DNA from: Acidobacteriota bacterium
GTDB lineage: Bacteria; Acidobacteriota; Holophagae; Acanthopleuribacterales; Acanthopleuribacteraceae
DNA length: 64,000 nucleotides
Reading direction: 5' to 3'
Assembly (NCBI GenBank): GCA_020637335.1
Contig: JACJWC010000007.1
Span: 124,001-188,000 of the forward strand
Made by a program: the position numbers and the translations under genes. Position 1 is the first letter of the stretch. Each line of letters starts with the position of its first letter. The notes beneath the pieces are model-generated. The model ran no database searches and was not told the origin of the DNA. It saw only the letters and a list, made by a program, of their open reading frames with translations. This document shows, in pieces, positions 44,028-52,684 of this stretch.

Positions 44028-45731
44028 ATGACTAAGCGCATTTTTGTATTTTTCACAAGTCTTTTCCTTCCGCTGGTATTTGCGCAATCGCCTGCCTATA
44101 AAACAGGCCAACCCTTGACCGACGTGGTCAAAACAAGCAAAAAACCGGTGGCTAGCAAAGGCAAATTGAAAGTTCCCTTAATCACTTGGGGCGGCGATGT
44201 CGCAACCATCATGGGTGAAAAGGCTGACCTGTTTAAGCAAGAAGGCTTGGACGTGGAAGTGTTTGTCGAAAATAACTTCCCCAAGCAAGTGGAAGCCTGT
44301 CTGAGTGGTGAAACACCTTTATTGCGCGGAACGTTGGGGATGATTAACTCCGCAGCCGAAGTGTTCCAAAAAAATGGCTTGGACCTGGTGGTGATTTATC
44401 AGATGACTTGGTCCAACGGCGGCGACGCAATGGTTGTCCGCAGTGCCAAAAAACCGGGCGATTTAAAAGGCAAATCGATTGCTTTACAGCTGTACGGGCC
44501 GCATATGGATTACGCAGCCAATATATTGAACAGCGCCAAAGTCCCACTTGACCAAGTCCAATTTAAATGGCTGGAAGAACTCACCTTGCCAACCTTTGAC
44601 ACCAAGGGAAAGACCATTGATCCCGTCACCGCGTTTATCAACGATTCCAACCTGGACGCCACCATGTGCATCATTCCGGATGCACTGGCATTGACCTCCG
44701 GCGGAGAAGTTGGGACGGGGTCTTCGGGTTCGGTCAAAGGCGCCCGCATCCTGCTCTCAACCAAGACTGCAAGTCGAGTTATTTCAGACGTCTACGCCGT
44801 GCGGTCGGATTATTTCGACGCGAACAAAAGCCAGGTCGAGAAATTGGTTCACGCGCTGATGAAATCGGAAGAGGCCCTGTCCGATCTGTTTGCCAACAAG
44901 GCCAAACGCCAGTCTGAATATCAGCAAGTCATGACCCGCGCAGCCGATCTTTTGCTCGGTGCGCCTCAAGCGGTTCCCGACATAGAAGCCTTGATGGGCG
45001 ATTGCGAGTTTGTCGGATTTGAAGGCAATGTCAGCTTCTTCACCGGAAAAGGCACCACCCGCAATTTCGATAATTTGCAAAAGGAAATCCAATCAAGCTT
45101 CAAAGCCATGGGGCTTATGCGTCAATCGGTCACTATGAAAAATGCCAATTGGAATTACCAATCCCTGGCGGCCGGTCTCAAAAACGTAAAAGAGGTTCCG
45201 GCCGCACCCAAATTCGATGCGCAAAAGGTCGTATCCAAAGTTGAAAAGAAGATCAGTGTCGAGCCCACCACTTGGGCCGAAGAAGGCACTCTGTTCCAAA
45301 TCGAAATCAATTTTGGCGCCAATCAAAGTGATTTCACGGAAAGCCAGTACGCCAATGACTATCAAAAGGCCATCGAAATTGCCGAAACCTATGGCGGTTC
45401 TCTAATTATGATTGAAGGCCATTCGGACCCGTTGGGTATTCTCAAGGCAAAACAAAACGGTACAGCTCAAGTCGAAATCTCTCAGATGGAGCAACAGGCC
45501 AAAAACCTCTCGTTAGAACGGGCCGACGCGGTGCGCAAAAGCTTTTTGAGCTTCTGCAAGAAAAAAGGGTTGCGCATCGATGAAAGCCAATTTGTCGCCA
45601 TCGGCATGGGCATCACTTCACCTAAGTTCAATCCACCTCGCACCAAGGAGGAATGGGAAGCTAATCGTCGGGTTGTGTTCCGCATCAAGCAAATTGAAGC
45701 AGAGCTCTCCGAATTTTCGCCGTTGGAGTAG
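44028..45731 (+). CDS. Secreted substrate-binding protein fused to OmpA-like peptidoglycan-binding domain
   Basis: 567 residues from ATG 44028, with a GGAG site. Signal peptide MTKRIFVFFTSLFLPLVFAQ. Residues ~45-375 form an SsuA/NMT1-type periplasmic binding domain (VPLITWGGDVATIMGEKADL; GLDVEVFVENNFPKQVEA; GDLKGKSIALQLYGPHMDYA). Residues ~420-560 form an OmpA C-terminal domain (LFQIEINFGANQSDFTESQ; IMIEGHSDPLG; LSLERADAVRKSFL; NRRVVFRI) that would hold it to the cell wall. Binding proteins are normally free or lipid-anchored. It opens a ten-gene operon and is 3 bases from the vWA gene. Confidence 0.87.
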   Translation: MTKRIFVFFTSLFLPLVFAQSPAYKTGQPLTDVVKTSKKPVASKGKLKVPLITWGGDVATIMGEKADLFKQEGLDVEVFVENNFPKQVEACLSGETPLLRGTLGMINSAAEVFQKNGLDLVVIYQMTWSNGGDAMVVRSAKKPGDLKGKSIALQLYGPHMDYAANILNSAKVPLDQVQFKWLEELTLPTFDTKGKTIDPVTAFINDSNLDATMCIIPDALALTSGGEVGTGSSGSVKGARILLSTKTASRVISDVYAVRSDYFDANKSQVEKLVHALMKSEEALSDLFANKAKRQSEYQQVMTRAADLLLGAPQAVPDIEALMGDCEFVGFEGNVSFFTGKGTTRNFDNLQKEIQSSFKAMGLMRQSVTMKNANWNYQSLAAGLKNVKEVPAAPKFDAQKVVSKVEKKISVEPTTWAEEGTLFQIEINFGANQSDFTESQYANDYQKAIEIAETYGGSLIMIEGHSDPLGILKAKQNGTAQVEISQMEQQAKNLSLERADAVRKSFLSFCKKKGLRIDESQFVAIGMGITSPKFNPPRTKEEWEANRRVVFRIKQIEAELSEFSPLE

Positions 45732-45734
45732 GCG

Positions 45735-46514
45735 ATGCAGGTTCAAAATGCCCTGAAAGCAATTGGGTTGCTGGTCCTTCTTTTGGGCTGCAAAAGTGCA
45801 CCAACTGCCCAAAACCGTGTGAATTCCAAAACGGCACCCCAAGTGCAGGAAATTCAAGTGACGCCCATCAGTCTGGAAGGCGTGGATGCCAATGCAGCAG
45901 TGAGTTTGGCCCGCAACATCTACTTCATTTTTGATGGCTCGGGCAGCATGTACGACCCACCAGGCAGCCAATGTGGTTCCGATAACCGATTCCGCAATAA
46001 ATTGGAAGGCGCACAATGGGCGGTTACCGAGTTTCTGAAAAGCATTCCAGACGACATTAATATTGGCTTGTTCGTGTTTGACAACAACGGCATGAGTGAG
46101 CGCGTCCCACTTGGCACGTCAAATCGCGAGGCATTCCTTGCCGCCATCCAAAATGTGCGGGCCGGTGGTGGAACGCCCCTCTACGAAGCCATGCGCACGG
46201 GAACCCAACAATTGGTCAACCAATACCGCAACCAATTGGGGTACGGCGAGTATCGTTTGGTGGTTGTGACCGATGGCATTGCCAGCAATATTGCCGAAGC
46301 CAGCGTGAACACCTTAAGTAAAGGTATCCCCATTTACGCCATTGGACTTTGCGTGGAAAGTAACCACCCATTGCGCCAATACGCCACCTCCTACCGCTCG
46401 GCAGATAATTTTGAGGCGCTTCAAAAAGGACTGGAAGAAACCTTGGCCGAGTTGCCGAGTTTTGATCCAGCCGACTTTGAAGCCATTTATGAGGAGTCAA
46501 CGCAGAAGCCATGA
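45735..46514 (+). CDS. von Willebrand factor A-domain lipoprotein
   Basis: 259 residues. Lipobox LLVLLLGC with the acceptor Cys near residue 19, so a membrane lipoprotein. The vWA domain has the MIDAS motif FIFDGSGSMYD, the Thr loop GGGTPLYEAM and VVVTDGI, so metal-dependent ligand binding should work. The C-terminal tail is acidic. It sits between the two SBP/OmpA fusion genes and overlaps the second by 4 bases, so it is probably a periplasmic assembly or adaptor subunit of the same complex. Confidence 0.88.
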   Translation: MQVQNALKAIGLLVLLLGCKSAPTAQNRVNSKTAPQVQEIQVTPISLEGVDANAAVSLARNIYFIFDGSGSMYDPPGSQCGSDNRFRNKLEGAQWAVTEFLKSIPDDINIGLFVFDNNGMSERVPLGTSNREAFLAAIQNVRAGGGTPLYEAMRTGTQQLVNQYRNQLGYGEYRLVVVTDGIASNIAEASVNTLSKGIPIYAIGLCVESNHPLRQYATSYRSADNFEALQKGLEETLAELPSFDPADFEAIYEESTQKP

Positions 46515-48049
46515 AAAAGACGACCATTGGCGCCATTTTATTGGTCATCATCGGCGGACTCCTGGTCCTGACCTATAGCTGGATCCGCCCGATTTTGTTT
46601 GAAAAAAACCAACGCAACACCTCGGACGCATCCGGCAAACTCGGCAGTTTGACCATCGGTGGGGATAACTACCTGGGTTATTGGTTTTTAACGGCACCAG
46701 AAATGCGCAAAGCCTGCGCGCGTGATGGCTTGCAGATCCAATTTGAGGACGATGGCGGCGCTTACGTGGATCGCCTGAAAGCCTTTGCCGATCGCAAACT
46801 GGATGCGGTCGTCATGCCAATCTCCTCCTATTTGATTCATGGCGAAGCCCATAAATATCCCGGCGTTATTGTGGCTGCGATTTCCGAGTCTCGCGGGGCC
46901 GATGGCCTGGTTTCGAAAAATAACATCACCCAGATTTCCCAATTGAATGATCCTAACTTAAAAATTGTCTACACCGCAGATTCGCCCAGCTCATTCCTTC
47001 TAGACCTGACCATCGCCGACTTTGACTTGACTCAGTTGGCCGAAGATCCGCGTTGGCGGGTTGAAGTGGGCGGCTCCCGGGACGTGCTCAAAAAGGCCGA
47101 AAAAGGTGAAGGCGATGTGTTTGTGATGTGGGAGCCCGATCTTTCCAAAGCCAAAAAGCTACCCGGCATTCACGATTTGTGGGGATCTGACCGCTTTAGC
47201 GGGTACATTATCGATGTCCTGATTGTCCATCGCGATGTGGTCCAGAACCGCAAAGAGGCCGTTGCCACCCTGCTCAAACACTATTTTCGAACGTTAAAGG
47301 TCTATGCCAATAACCGCGAAAAAATGCTCGATGAAATGGGCCGTTCAACCGATCTCAAAAAATCGTTGCTTGATGAAACGGTCAAAAAAATCGAGTGGTA
47401 TGACTTGTTTGAAAATGCACGACTCCAATTCGGTTTGCCCGGTAAAACCGGCGAAACGGTTAACGACGGCCTGATCTCAGCCATTCTCGCCAATACAGAC
47501 GTCTTGGTGCGCACGAAACGTCTAAGCAAGGACCCATTGGCCGGAAACCCCTACTTGATCACGCAATCTTCATTCCTCGAACACCTGCAGGGCTTGGAAG
47601 TAACCGATCCCGTCAAAGCGAGTAATGCCAATATTTCCTTTGATCCACTGTCCGATGAGGAGTGGAACCAAATGCGCCAAGTGGGGGTTTTTCGGGTCGA
47701 ACCGATCACCTTTCAAAGTTGGAACAACCTCCTAACCCAGGACGGGAAAGACACGGTGGACCGCATCGCCACCCTGTTGAGGAACAATTATCCTCAGTAC
47801 CGTATTTTGGTACGTGGCCATACCGCGCCCGGTGGAGACGAGAACGAGAACCGCAAACTTTCGCTTGAAAGGGCTCAAAGCGTGGTGCAATATCTTAAAG
47901 CTGTCCATGAGCTTGATCCCCATCGAATGCATGCGGTCGGTGCCGGCTCCGCTATTCCTCCGGAACGCAAACCGGGTGAATCTCAACGCGCCTACCTTTA
48001 TCGTCAGGCTCGTGTGGAATTCGTGGCCTTAGAAGGAAACAACATTTAA
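46511..48049 (+). CDS. Membrane-anchored substrate-binding protein with OmpA-like C-terminal domain
   Basis: 512 residues. One N-terminal membrane helix (IGAILLVIIGGLLVLTYSWI) is followed by a binding-protein-like domain (~45-310: GSLTIGGDNYLGYWFLTAPE, RKLDAVVMPISSYL, GDVFVMWEPDLSKAKKLPG). An OmpA-like domain (~395-510: YRILVRGHTAPGGDENENRK, LSLERAQSVVQYLK) follows, although its last motif reads QARVEF instead of the usual N-R. It differs from the first fusion in being fixed in the inner membrane. It is contiguous with the next gene. Confidence 0.85.
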   Translation: MKKTTIGAILLVIIGGLLVLTYSWIRPILFEKNQRNTSDASGKLGSLTIGGDNYLGYWFLTAPEMRKACARDGLQIQFEDDGGAYVDRLKAFADRKLDAVVMPISSYLIHGEAHKYPGVIVAAISESRGADGLVSKNNITQISQLNDPNLKIVYTADSPSSFLLDLTIADFDLTQLAEDPRWRVEVGGSRDVLKKAEKGEGDVFVMWEPDLSKAKKLPGIHDLWGSDRFSGYIIDVLIVHRDVVQNRKEAVATLLKHYFRTLKVYANNREKMLDEMGRSTDLKKSLLDETVKKIEWYDLFENARLQFGLPGKTGETVNDGLISAILANTDVLVRTKRLSKDPLAGNPYLITQSSFLEHLQGLEVTDPVKASNANISFDPLSDEEWNQMRQVGVFRVEPITFQSWNNLLTQDGKDTVDRIATLLRNNYPQYRILVRGHTAPGGDENENRKLSLERAQSVVQYLKAVHELDPHRMHAVGAGSAIPPERKPGESQRAYLYRQARVEFVALEGNNI

Positions 48050-48997
48050 ATGAACTCCTCCTACGGAACGGCACCCACGCCCGAAAGTAAAATGGCCCAG
48101 GTCAAAAAGGTCCGCTGGGCGGTTTTACGTGAATCCATACAACACCCCACAACCGTCTTCCCTTTAGCAATCGCAAGCGTGGCCGGCATTTACGCCAGCG
48201 CGATCCATTTCGATGCGACCTCTTTCCTGTGGACGGCTGTCCCTGCCCTGCTCGGAGTGGGTTCTTGGATCTACCACTACTTCATCCGCTTCGACAAAAT
48301 TGCGAATAAACATCTGGAAAAACTTAAGTTCCAGGCTCTAGAGCTCAAGAAATCGGTCGCGGAGGAACTGTACAAAGAGTGTCGCCATCACGGATTCAGT
48401 GAAGGCGCCAAAGAGGTCCGAGAACTGGAACAAGCGTTCATCCAGCTGTGGACCTTTCTCAAAGACCAGCAAGGCGGCGCGCCTATTGCCAGTGCCGAAC
48501 GTTTCTTATCCCTCGCAGAGGACAGTTTTCAGGAAGGGCTTGGTATGCTGCGTTCGGGCTTGGAAACCTTTAAGCTGCTTAAAACCCTAGATCACCAAAA
48601 GTTGCAACGCGAAGTCGTCGCCTGGATGGCGGAAATGAAAAAATACGAACGCGATCCCGAGCGCTACGCCATCCAGATGAGCGCCCTTAAAACCAAAATC
48701 CAAAGCCACCACACCCGACTCAATATTTACCGCGACAAACTGAATCAGGTCCACCAGTTCCTGGCCCAAAGCGAGGTCATCGAAGCCGCCTTGGAAACCA
48801 CCTTGTTGGAAGCCAATGAGCTTTTGAACCAGGGTCAGTTCCAGATCAAGGCCGATGCCGCTTCCCGCTTGGAAAATGCCGTAGCTGCGGCCCGTCGCGT
48901 TGAAGAAAAATTGCGAATCCCATCCGGGGGTTCACCTGACGAAGACCTCTATCTTGAGGCAGGTAGAACCCACCAAAACCAGGATCCCGAATCTTAA
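48050..48997 (+). CDS. Membrane protein with long cytoplasmic coiled coil
   Basis: 315 residues. Two hydrophobic segments near the N terminus (about 37-53 and 58-76) are followed by a long helical, charged region with coiled-coil character through to residue ~295 (HLEKLKFQALELKKSVAEEL; ALETTLLEANELLNQGQFQI; ASRLENAVAAARRVEEKL). No catalytic motif. It has no gap from the upstream gene and lies 21 bases before pspA. The arrangement resembles a membrane receptor or anchor for the helical PspA protein; this is inference. Confidence 0.72.
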   Translation: MNSSYGTAPTPESKMAQVKKVRWAVLRESIQHPTTVFPLAIASVAGIYASAIHFDATSFLWTAVPALLGVGSWIYHYFIRFDKIANKHLEKLKFQALELKKSVAEELYKECRHHGFSEGAKEVRELEQAFIQLWTFLKDQQGGAPIASAERFLSLAEDSFQEGLGMLRSGLETFKLLKTLDHQKLQREVVAWMAEMKKYERDPERYAIQMSALKTKIQSHHTRLNIYRDKLNQVHQFLAQSEVIEAALETTLLEANELLNQGQFQIKADAASRLENAVAAARRVEEKLRIPSGGSPDEDLYLEAGRTHQNQDPES

Positions 48998-49018
48998 ACT
49001 GCACTTCATGGAGGAGTT

Positions 49019-49846
49019 ATGAGCGACGAAAAAGTTGGAATTTTCAGAGCCATTTTCAGGTATTTTCGCTACTGGAACTGGCGTAAGGCCCGCTACATTC
49101 TGGATGCCGCGGACGAGCAGTTCACGGGCTCCGTTGATGGCATCAAGGCCGCATTCGATATGCAACAGGATAAGATGGTTTCCCAGTTCCGCGGCCTGCG
49201 TGATGCAATTGCCCAAGTGGAAACCGTTTTGGAAGAGAAACGCAGCAATCTGGAAGACCTCAACCGCGAAGAAGACGACTTGATCAGCAAGCGCGAAGGT
49301 GCGCTCAATCTGGCGGAAGCCGCCCAAGCCAAAGGCGATACGGCCGGTTACGAAAAGCACGCCGCTGCTTTCGAACGTTTCCAGGTCCGCATTGAAGAAA
49401 TCGAAGGCCGTCAAGCCCGCCTGGAAGCCGAAATCGGCGAAACCGGCAAGGTCATGGACCGGTACATGATGCAACTCCAAGATCTTCAGAGTGAGATCGA
49501 GAAAATGCCGACCCAAAAAGCGGAAGCGATTGCCGATTTCATTTCAGCCAAACAGATTATTGAACTCAATGATCGTCTCCACGGCCTCGAAACCAGCGTC
49601 GATCGCGGTCCCATCTCAGCCGTCATGAAAGCCAACCGCGAGCTAACCGCAAAGGCCCGCATTTCCGACAAATTGGCGGGTGCGGATATCCGGGTTCAGG
49701 ACAAGGAATACGAAAAAGCAGGTCGGGTTTCTACCGCGCGCTCCAAAATGGAAGAAATGTTGGCCGCCCGCAAAGCCGAAAAAGCACCCGCGACTACCGA
49801 AGCTCCGGTCCAGGAAAAAAGTTCAGACGACCGGCCCAAGATTTGA
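49019..49846 (+). CDS. PspA/IM30-family (ESCRT-III superfamily) protein
   Basis: 275 residues, with a GGAGG ribosome site. The N terminus MSDEKVGIFRAIFRYFRYW resembles the membrane-inserting first helix, followed by the long PspA hairpin and further helices, nearly all charged Ala/Glu/Lys/Gln heptads (QVETVLEEKRSNLEDLNREE; YEKHAAAFERFQVRIEEIEG). It is about 50 residues longer than E. coli PspA because of a Pro/Ala-rich tail. PspA proteins polymerise on and protect damaged inner membrane. Here it is embedded between membrane and ABC genes rather than with pspBC. Confidence 0.82.
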   Translation: MSDEKVGIFRAIFRYFRYWNWRKARYILDAADEQFTGSVDGIKAAFDMQQDKMVSQFRGLRDAIAQVETVLEEKRSNLEDLNREEDDLISKREGALNLAEAAQAKGDTAGYEKHAAAFERFQVRIEEIEGRQARLEAEIGETGKVMDRYMMQLQDLQSEIEKMPTQKAEAIADFISAKQIIELNDRLHGLETSVDRGPISAVMKANRELTAKARISDKLAGADIRVQDKEYEKAGRVSTARSKMEEMLAARKAEKAPATTEAPVQEKSSDDRPKI

Positions 49847-49863
49847 TCGGAGGTACCTGGATC

Positions 49864-50925
49864 ATGAAATTTCGCTTGATTTTCGTTTTTCTCCTGTGTG
49901 GCCTAGTGTTGGCCCATTCACCCGAACCGCCCGCTAAAGCAAAAACCTACAAGGTTGCCTGGTCTGTTTATGTGGGCTGGATGCCCTGGGACTATGCCGG
50001 TCACTCGGGAATCCTAAAAAAATGGGCCGATAAATACGGCATTAACATCGAATTGGTACGCATGGACTACATCCCCTCGGTTGAAGCCTACGTGGCTGGC
50101 CAGGTCGATGCCTGTGTCATGACCAATATGGAGTGCCTGGATATGCCAGCAGCGAGTGGCATCGATTCCACCGCTCTGATCGTTGGCGATTATTCCAATG
50201 GCAATGACGCCATCCTGACCCGCGACAATATCGATATTAAAGGCCTAAAAGGCAAACAGATATCGCTGGTCGAATTAAGTGTTTCGCATTACCTGCTCTC
50301 GCGCTGCCTGACCATGAACGGCCTGAAGGAAAAAGATGTCAACCTGATCAATACTTCGGATGCCGATATTGCACCCATTTTCTTAAGCAATTCTAGCCAG
50401 AAAGTGGTCGTCACCTGGAACCCCATGGTCATGCAGGTCGAACAAGCTCCCGGCATCAACAAGATATTCACCTCAGCCGACATTCCAGGCGAAGTATTGG
50501 ACCTGATGGTCGTAAACACCAAAACCTTGCAAGCTGACCCTGCGTTGGGAAAAGCCCTCACCGGTGCCTGGTTTGAGGTTCTTGCTCTGATCTCCAAACG
50601 AGGTCCTGAAACCGACAAGGCCCTGGAATTTATGGCCAGTTCTGCCGGTTGTTCCGCGGTCGAATTTAAAAACCAACTCAAAACCACCGCCATGTTCTGG
50701 ACACCCCAGGCCGCCTTGGATTTCACGACTAGCGAAGAAATCCGCACCAAAATGGAATTTGTTCGCCAGTTCTGTTTCGATAAGGGTCTGTTGGGTGAAG
50801 GTTCGGACAGTGCCGATATTTTCGGCGTTTCCTATCCGGGCGGTGAAGTGCAAGGCAATAAAAACAAGGTCCGCATGCGCTTTGATGCTTCCTTTGTCAA
50901 AATGGCGGCCGAAGGGTCGCTGTAA
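49864..50925 (+). CDS. ABC importer substrate-binding protein (urea/taurine-type, SsuA-like)
   Basis: About 353 residues from ATG 49864, with GGAGG upstream. Signal peptide MKFRLIFVFLLCGLVLAHS. The mature protein (KVAWSVYVGWMPWDYAGHSG; WADKYGINIELVRMDYIPS; GQVDACVMTNMECLDMP; STALIVGDYSNGNDAI) strongly resembles the binding-protein family found near urea carboxylase genes (TIGR03427, from memory). It is the conventional free binding protein of the importer formed with the next two genes and the third SBP-fold protein of the operon. No urea carboxylase is in the window. Confidence 0.87.
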   Translation: MKFRLIFVFLLCGLVLAHSPEPPAKAKTYKVAWSVYVGWMPWDYAGHSGILKKWADKYGINIELVRMDYIPSVEAYVAGQVDACVMTNMECLDMPAASGIDSTALIVGDYSNGNDAILTRDNIDIKGLKGKQISLVELSVSHYLLSRCLTMNGLKEKDVNLINTSDADIAPIFLSNSSQKVVVTWNPMVMQVEQAPGINKIFTSADIPGEVLDLMVVNTKTLQADPALGKALTGAWFEVLALISKRGPETDKALEFMASSAGCSAVEFKNQLKTTAMFWTPQAALDFTTSEEIRTKMEFVRQFCFDKGLLGEGSDSADIFGVSYPGGEVQGNKNKVRMRFDASFVKMAAEGSL

Positions 50926-50939
50926 GGAGCGTTTACCGC

Positions 50940-51755
50940 GTGGGCTTTTTTAATCTGCTCGCTAAACCGGGCCCCAAAATGAGTTGGGGCCTGGGCCTTT
51001 GTTTATTCCTATTGGCCTTAATCGCCTATGTCGCGGTGGCGGAGTCCCGCCACCGCGAGAACCCCGACGATAAAGTTGTACCAACCTTCGCCAAAATGGT
51101 CGATGGCTTCTACTCCGTCGCCTTTGAGAAGGACCGCAATGAGGAATACCGTCTGTGGGTCGATACTTGGGCCAGTTTCAAACGGGTGGGCATCGCCGCC
51201 CTGTTTTTGATTTTCGCCGTGTTGCTCGGCCTGCACATGGGCCTTTTCCCCTACTGGGAATCGCTTTTCCTCAAATTCATGCTCTTTTTTGACAAGGTCC
51301 CAGCTTTGGCCCTCTTGCCCATCCTTTTTATCGCCTTTGGTTTAGGGGAAACGTCCAAAATTGCCCTGATCACGATTGGGGTGTTTCCAACCATTACCCT
51401 GGATACGTATTTGCGCGCCAAAAACATTGCCGGTGAACAAATTATGAAGGGCCTTACCTTAGGCGCGACCCATGCCGAAATCGCCTACCGCATCGTATTG
51501 CCGCAAATCTTGCCCGATGTGCTGGATACCATCCGCCTCAATTTCAAGGCTATGATTCTGTTCCTGATAGCCGCCGAAGCCGTATCGTCCGATGTCGGGC
51601 TGGGGTATCGCATCTTTCTCGTCCGCCGCTACCTGGCCATGGACATCATCATCCCCTACGTCATTTGGATCTCGCTGCTGGCCTTCCTGGCCGATGCAGG
51701 GCTGCGCTGGTTCATTCAGAAAAAGTTCCGCTGGCGTATGCAGGGGGCAGGCTGA
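50940..51755 (+). CDS. ABC transporter permease (SsuC/TauC-like)
   Basis: 271 residues from GTG 50940, preceded by AAGGAG. About six membrane helices. The EAA-like loop contacting the ATPase is GATHAEIAYRIVLPQILPDV. An unusually long periplasmic stretch lies between the first and second helices (ESRHRENPDDKVVPTFAKMV and beyond), which might dock the binding proteins. Its stop shares one base with the ATG of the ATPase gene. Confidence 0.9.
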   Translation: MGFFNLLAKPGPKMSWGLGLCLFLLALIAYVAVAESRHRENPDDKVVPTFAKMVDGFYSVAFEKDRNEEYRLWVDTWASFKRVGIAALFLIFAVLLGLHMGLFPYWESLFLKFMLFFDKVPALALLPILFIAFGLGETSKIALITIGVFPTITLDTYLRAKNIAGEQIMKGLTLGATHAEIAYRIVLPQILPDVLDTIRLNFKAMILFLIAAEAVSSDVGLGYRIFLVRRYLAMDIIIPYVIWISLLAFLADAGLRWFIQKKFRWRMQGAG

Positions 51756-52684
51756 TGAGCAGTGATTTCATTCTCGAATTCCACGATGTCTACAAAAGCT
51801 ACGATGATTTAAGTGGGACTAAACTCGTCCTCAACGATATTGATCTGCAGGTCCGAAAAGGCGAATTCATCACCTTACTCGGCCCCAGCGGTTGCGGAAA
51901 ATCCACTATGCTGCGCCTGATTCTCGGCTCAGAAAAACCCAGCAAGGGCACGGTTATGATCGATGGCTTGCCGGCCGAGGGGCCAAGCCGGGATCGCGGC
52001 ATTGTCTATCAGAAGTATTCGTTGTTTCCCCATCTGACCGTTTTGGACAACGTTATCTTTGGTCTGGACTTGGAACAGTTCAGCCAGTTCAGCCGCTACC
52101 TGCAACCCGCAAAGTACCGCAGGGAACGCAAAAAACACCAGGAACGCGGCGCGGCCATGCTGGAACGAATGGGACTTGGCCATGCGCTGTACAAATATCC
52201 GCACCAACTGAGTGGCGGAATGCGCCAACGGGTGGCCATCGCTCAAGCCATGATCATGGAACCCAAAATCTTGCTGATGGATGAACCATTTGGTGCCCTG
52301 GACGATAACTCACGAACCGATATGCAGCTGTTTATTCTGGAACAATGGGAACGAACGCACATGACCGTGTTTTTTGTGACCCATGACCTGGTGGAAGCGC
52401 TATTCCTGGGCAGCCGATTGTTGGTCCTTTCCCAGTATTACACCACGGCAAAAGACCATAATGAAGGTTCCAAAATCGTGACCGATCGCGAAGTACCGGG
52501 CGGGTTTCCCAAACCGACCAGTTTCAAAAACTCGCCTCACCTCAAAGAGCTTTTAAATGAAGTGCGCCGATCCGGTCTGGACCCTGAATTTGCCAGACAC
52601 ATTACCGAATTCGATCTCTCCCACCGCGATGCCATGCGGACTGTCACTCCGGAGGAATGGGGCAATGGCCAAAAAGAGCAGTAA
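51755..52684 (+). CDS. ABC transporter ATP-binding protein (SsuB/TauB-like)
   Basis: 309 residues from ATG 51755. Walker A LLGPSGCGKSTMLRL, Q-loop IVYQKYSLFPHLTVLDN, signature LSGGMRQRVAIAQAM, Walker B ILLMDEPFGALDD and the switch His in FFVTHDLVEAL. It is longer than a usual SsuB by about 50 residues: an Arg/Lys-rich insert (RYLQPAKYRRERKKHQERG) before the signature and a C-terminal tail after residue ~235. It energises the permease and overlaps the AAA+ gene by 20 bases. Confidence 0.93.
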   Translation: MSSDFILEFHDVYKSYDDLSGTKLVLNDIDLQVRKGEFITLLGPSGCGKSTMLRLILGSEKPSKGTVMIDGLPAEGPSRDRGIVYQKYSLFPHLTVLDNVIFGLDLEQFSQFSRYLQPAKYRRERKKHQERGAAMLERMGLGHALYKYPHQLSGGMRQRVAIAQAMIMEPKILLMDEPFGALDDNSRTDMQLFILEQWERTHMTVFFVTHDLVEALFLGSRLLVLSQYYTTAKDHNEGSKIVTDREVPGGFPKPTSFKNSPHLKELLNEVRRSGLDPEFARHITEFDLSHRDAMRTVTPEEWGNGQKEQ

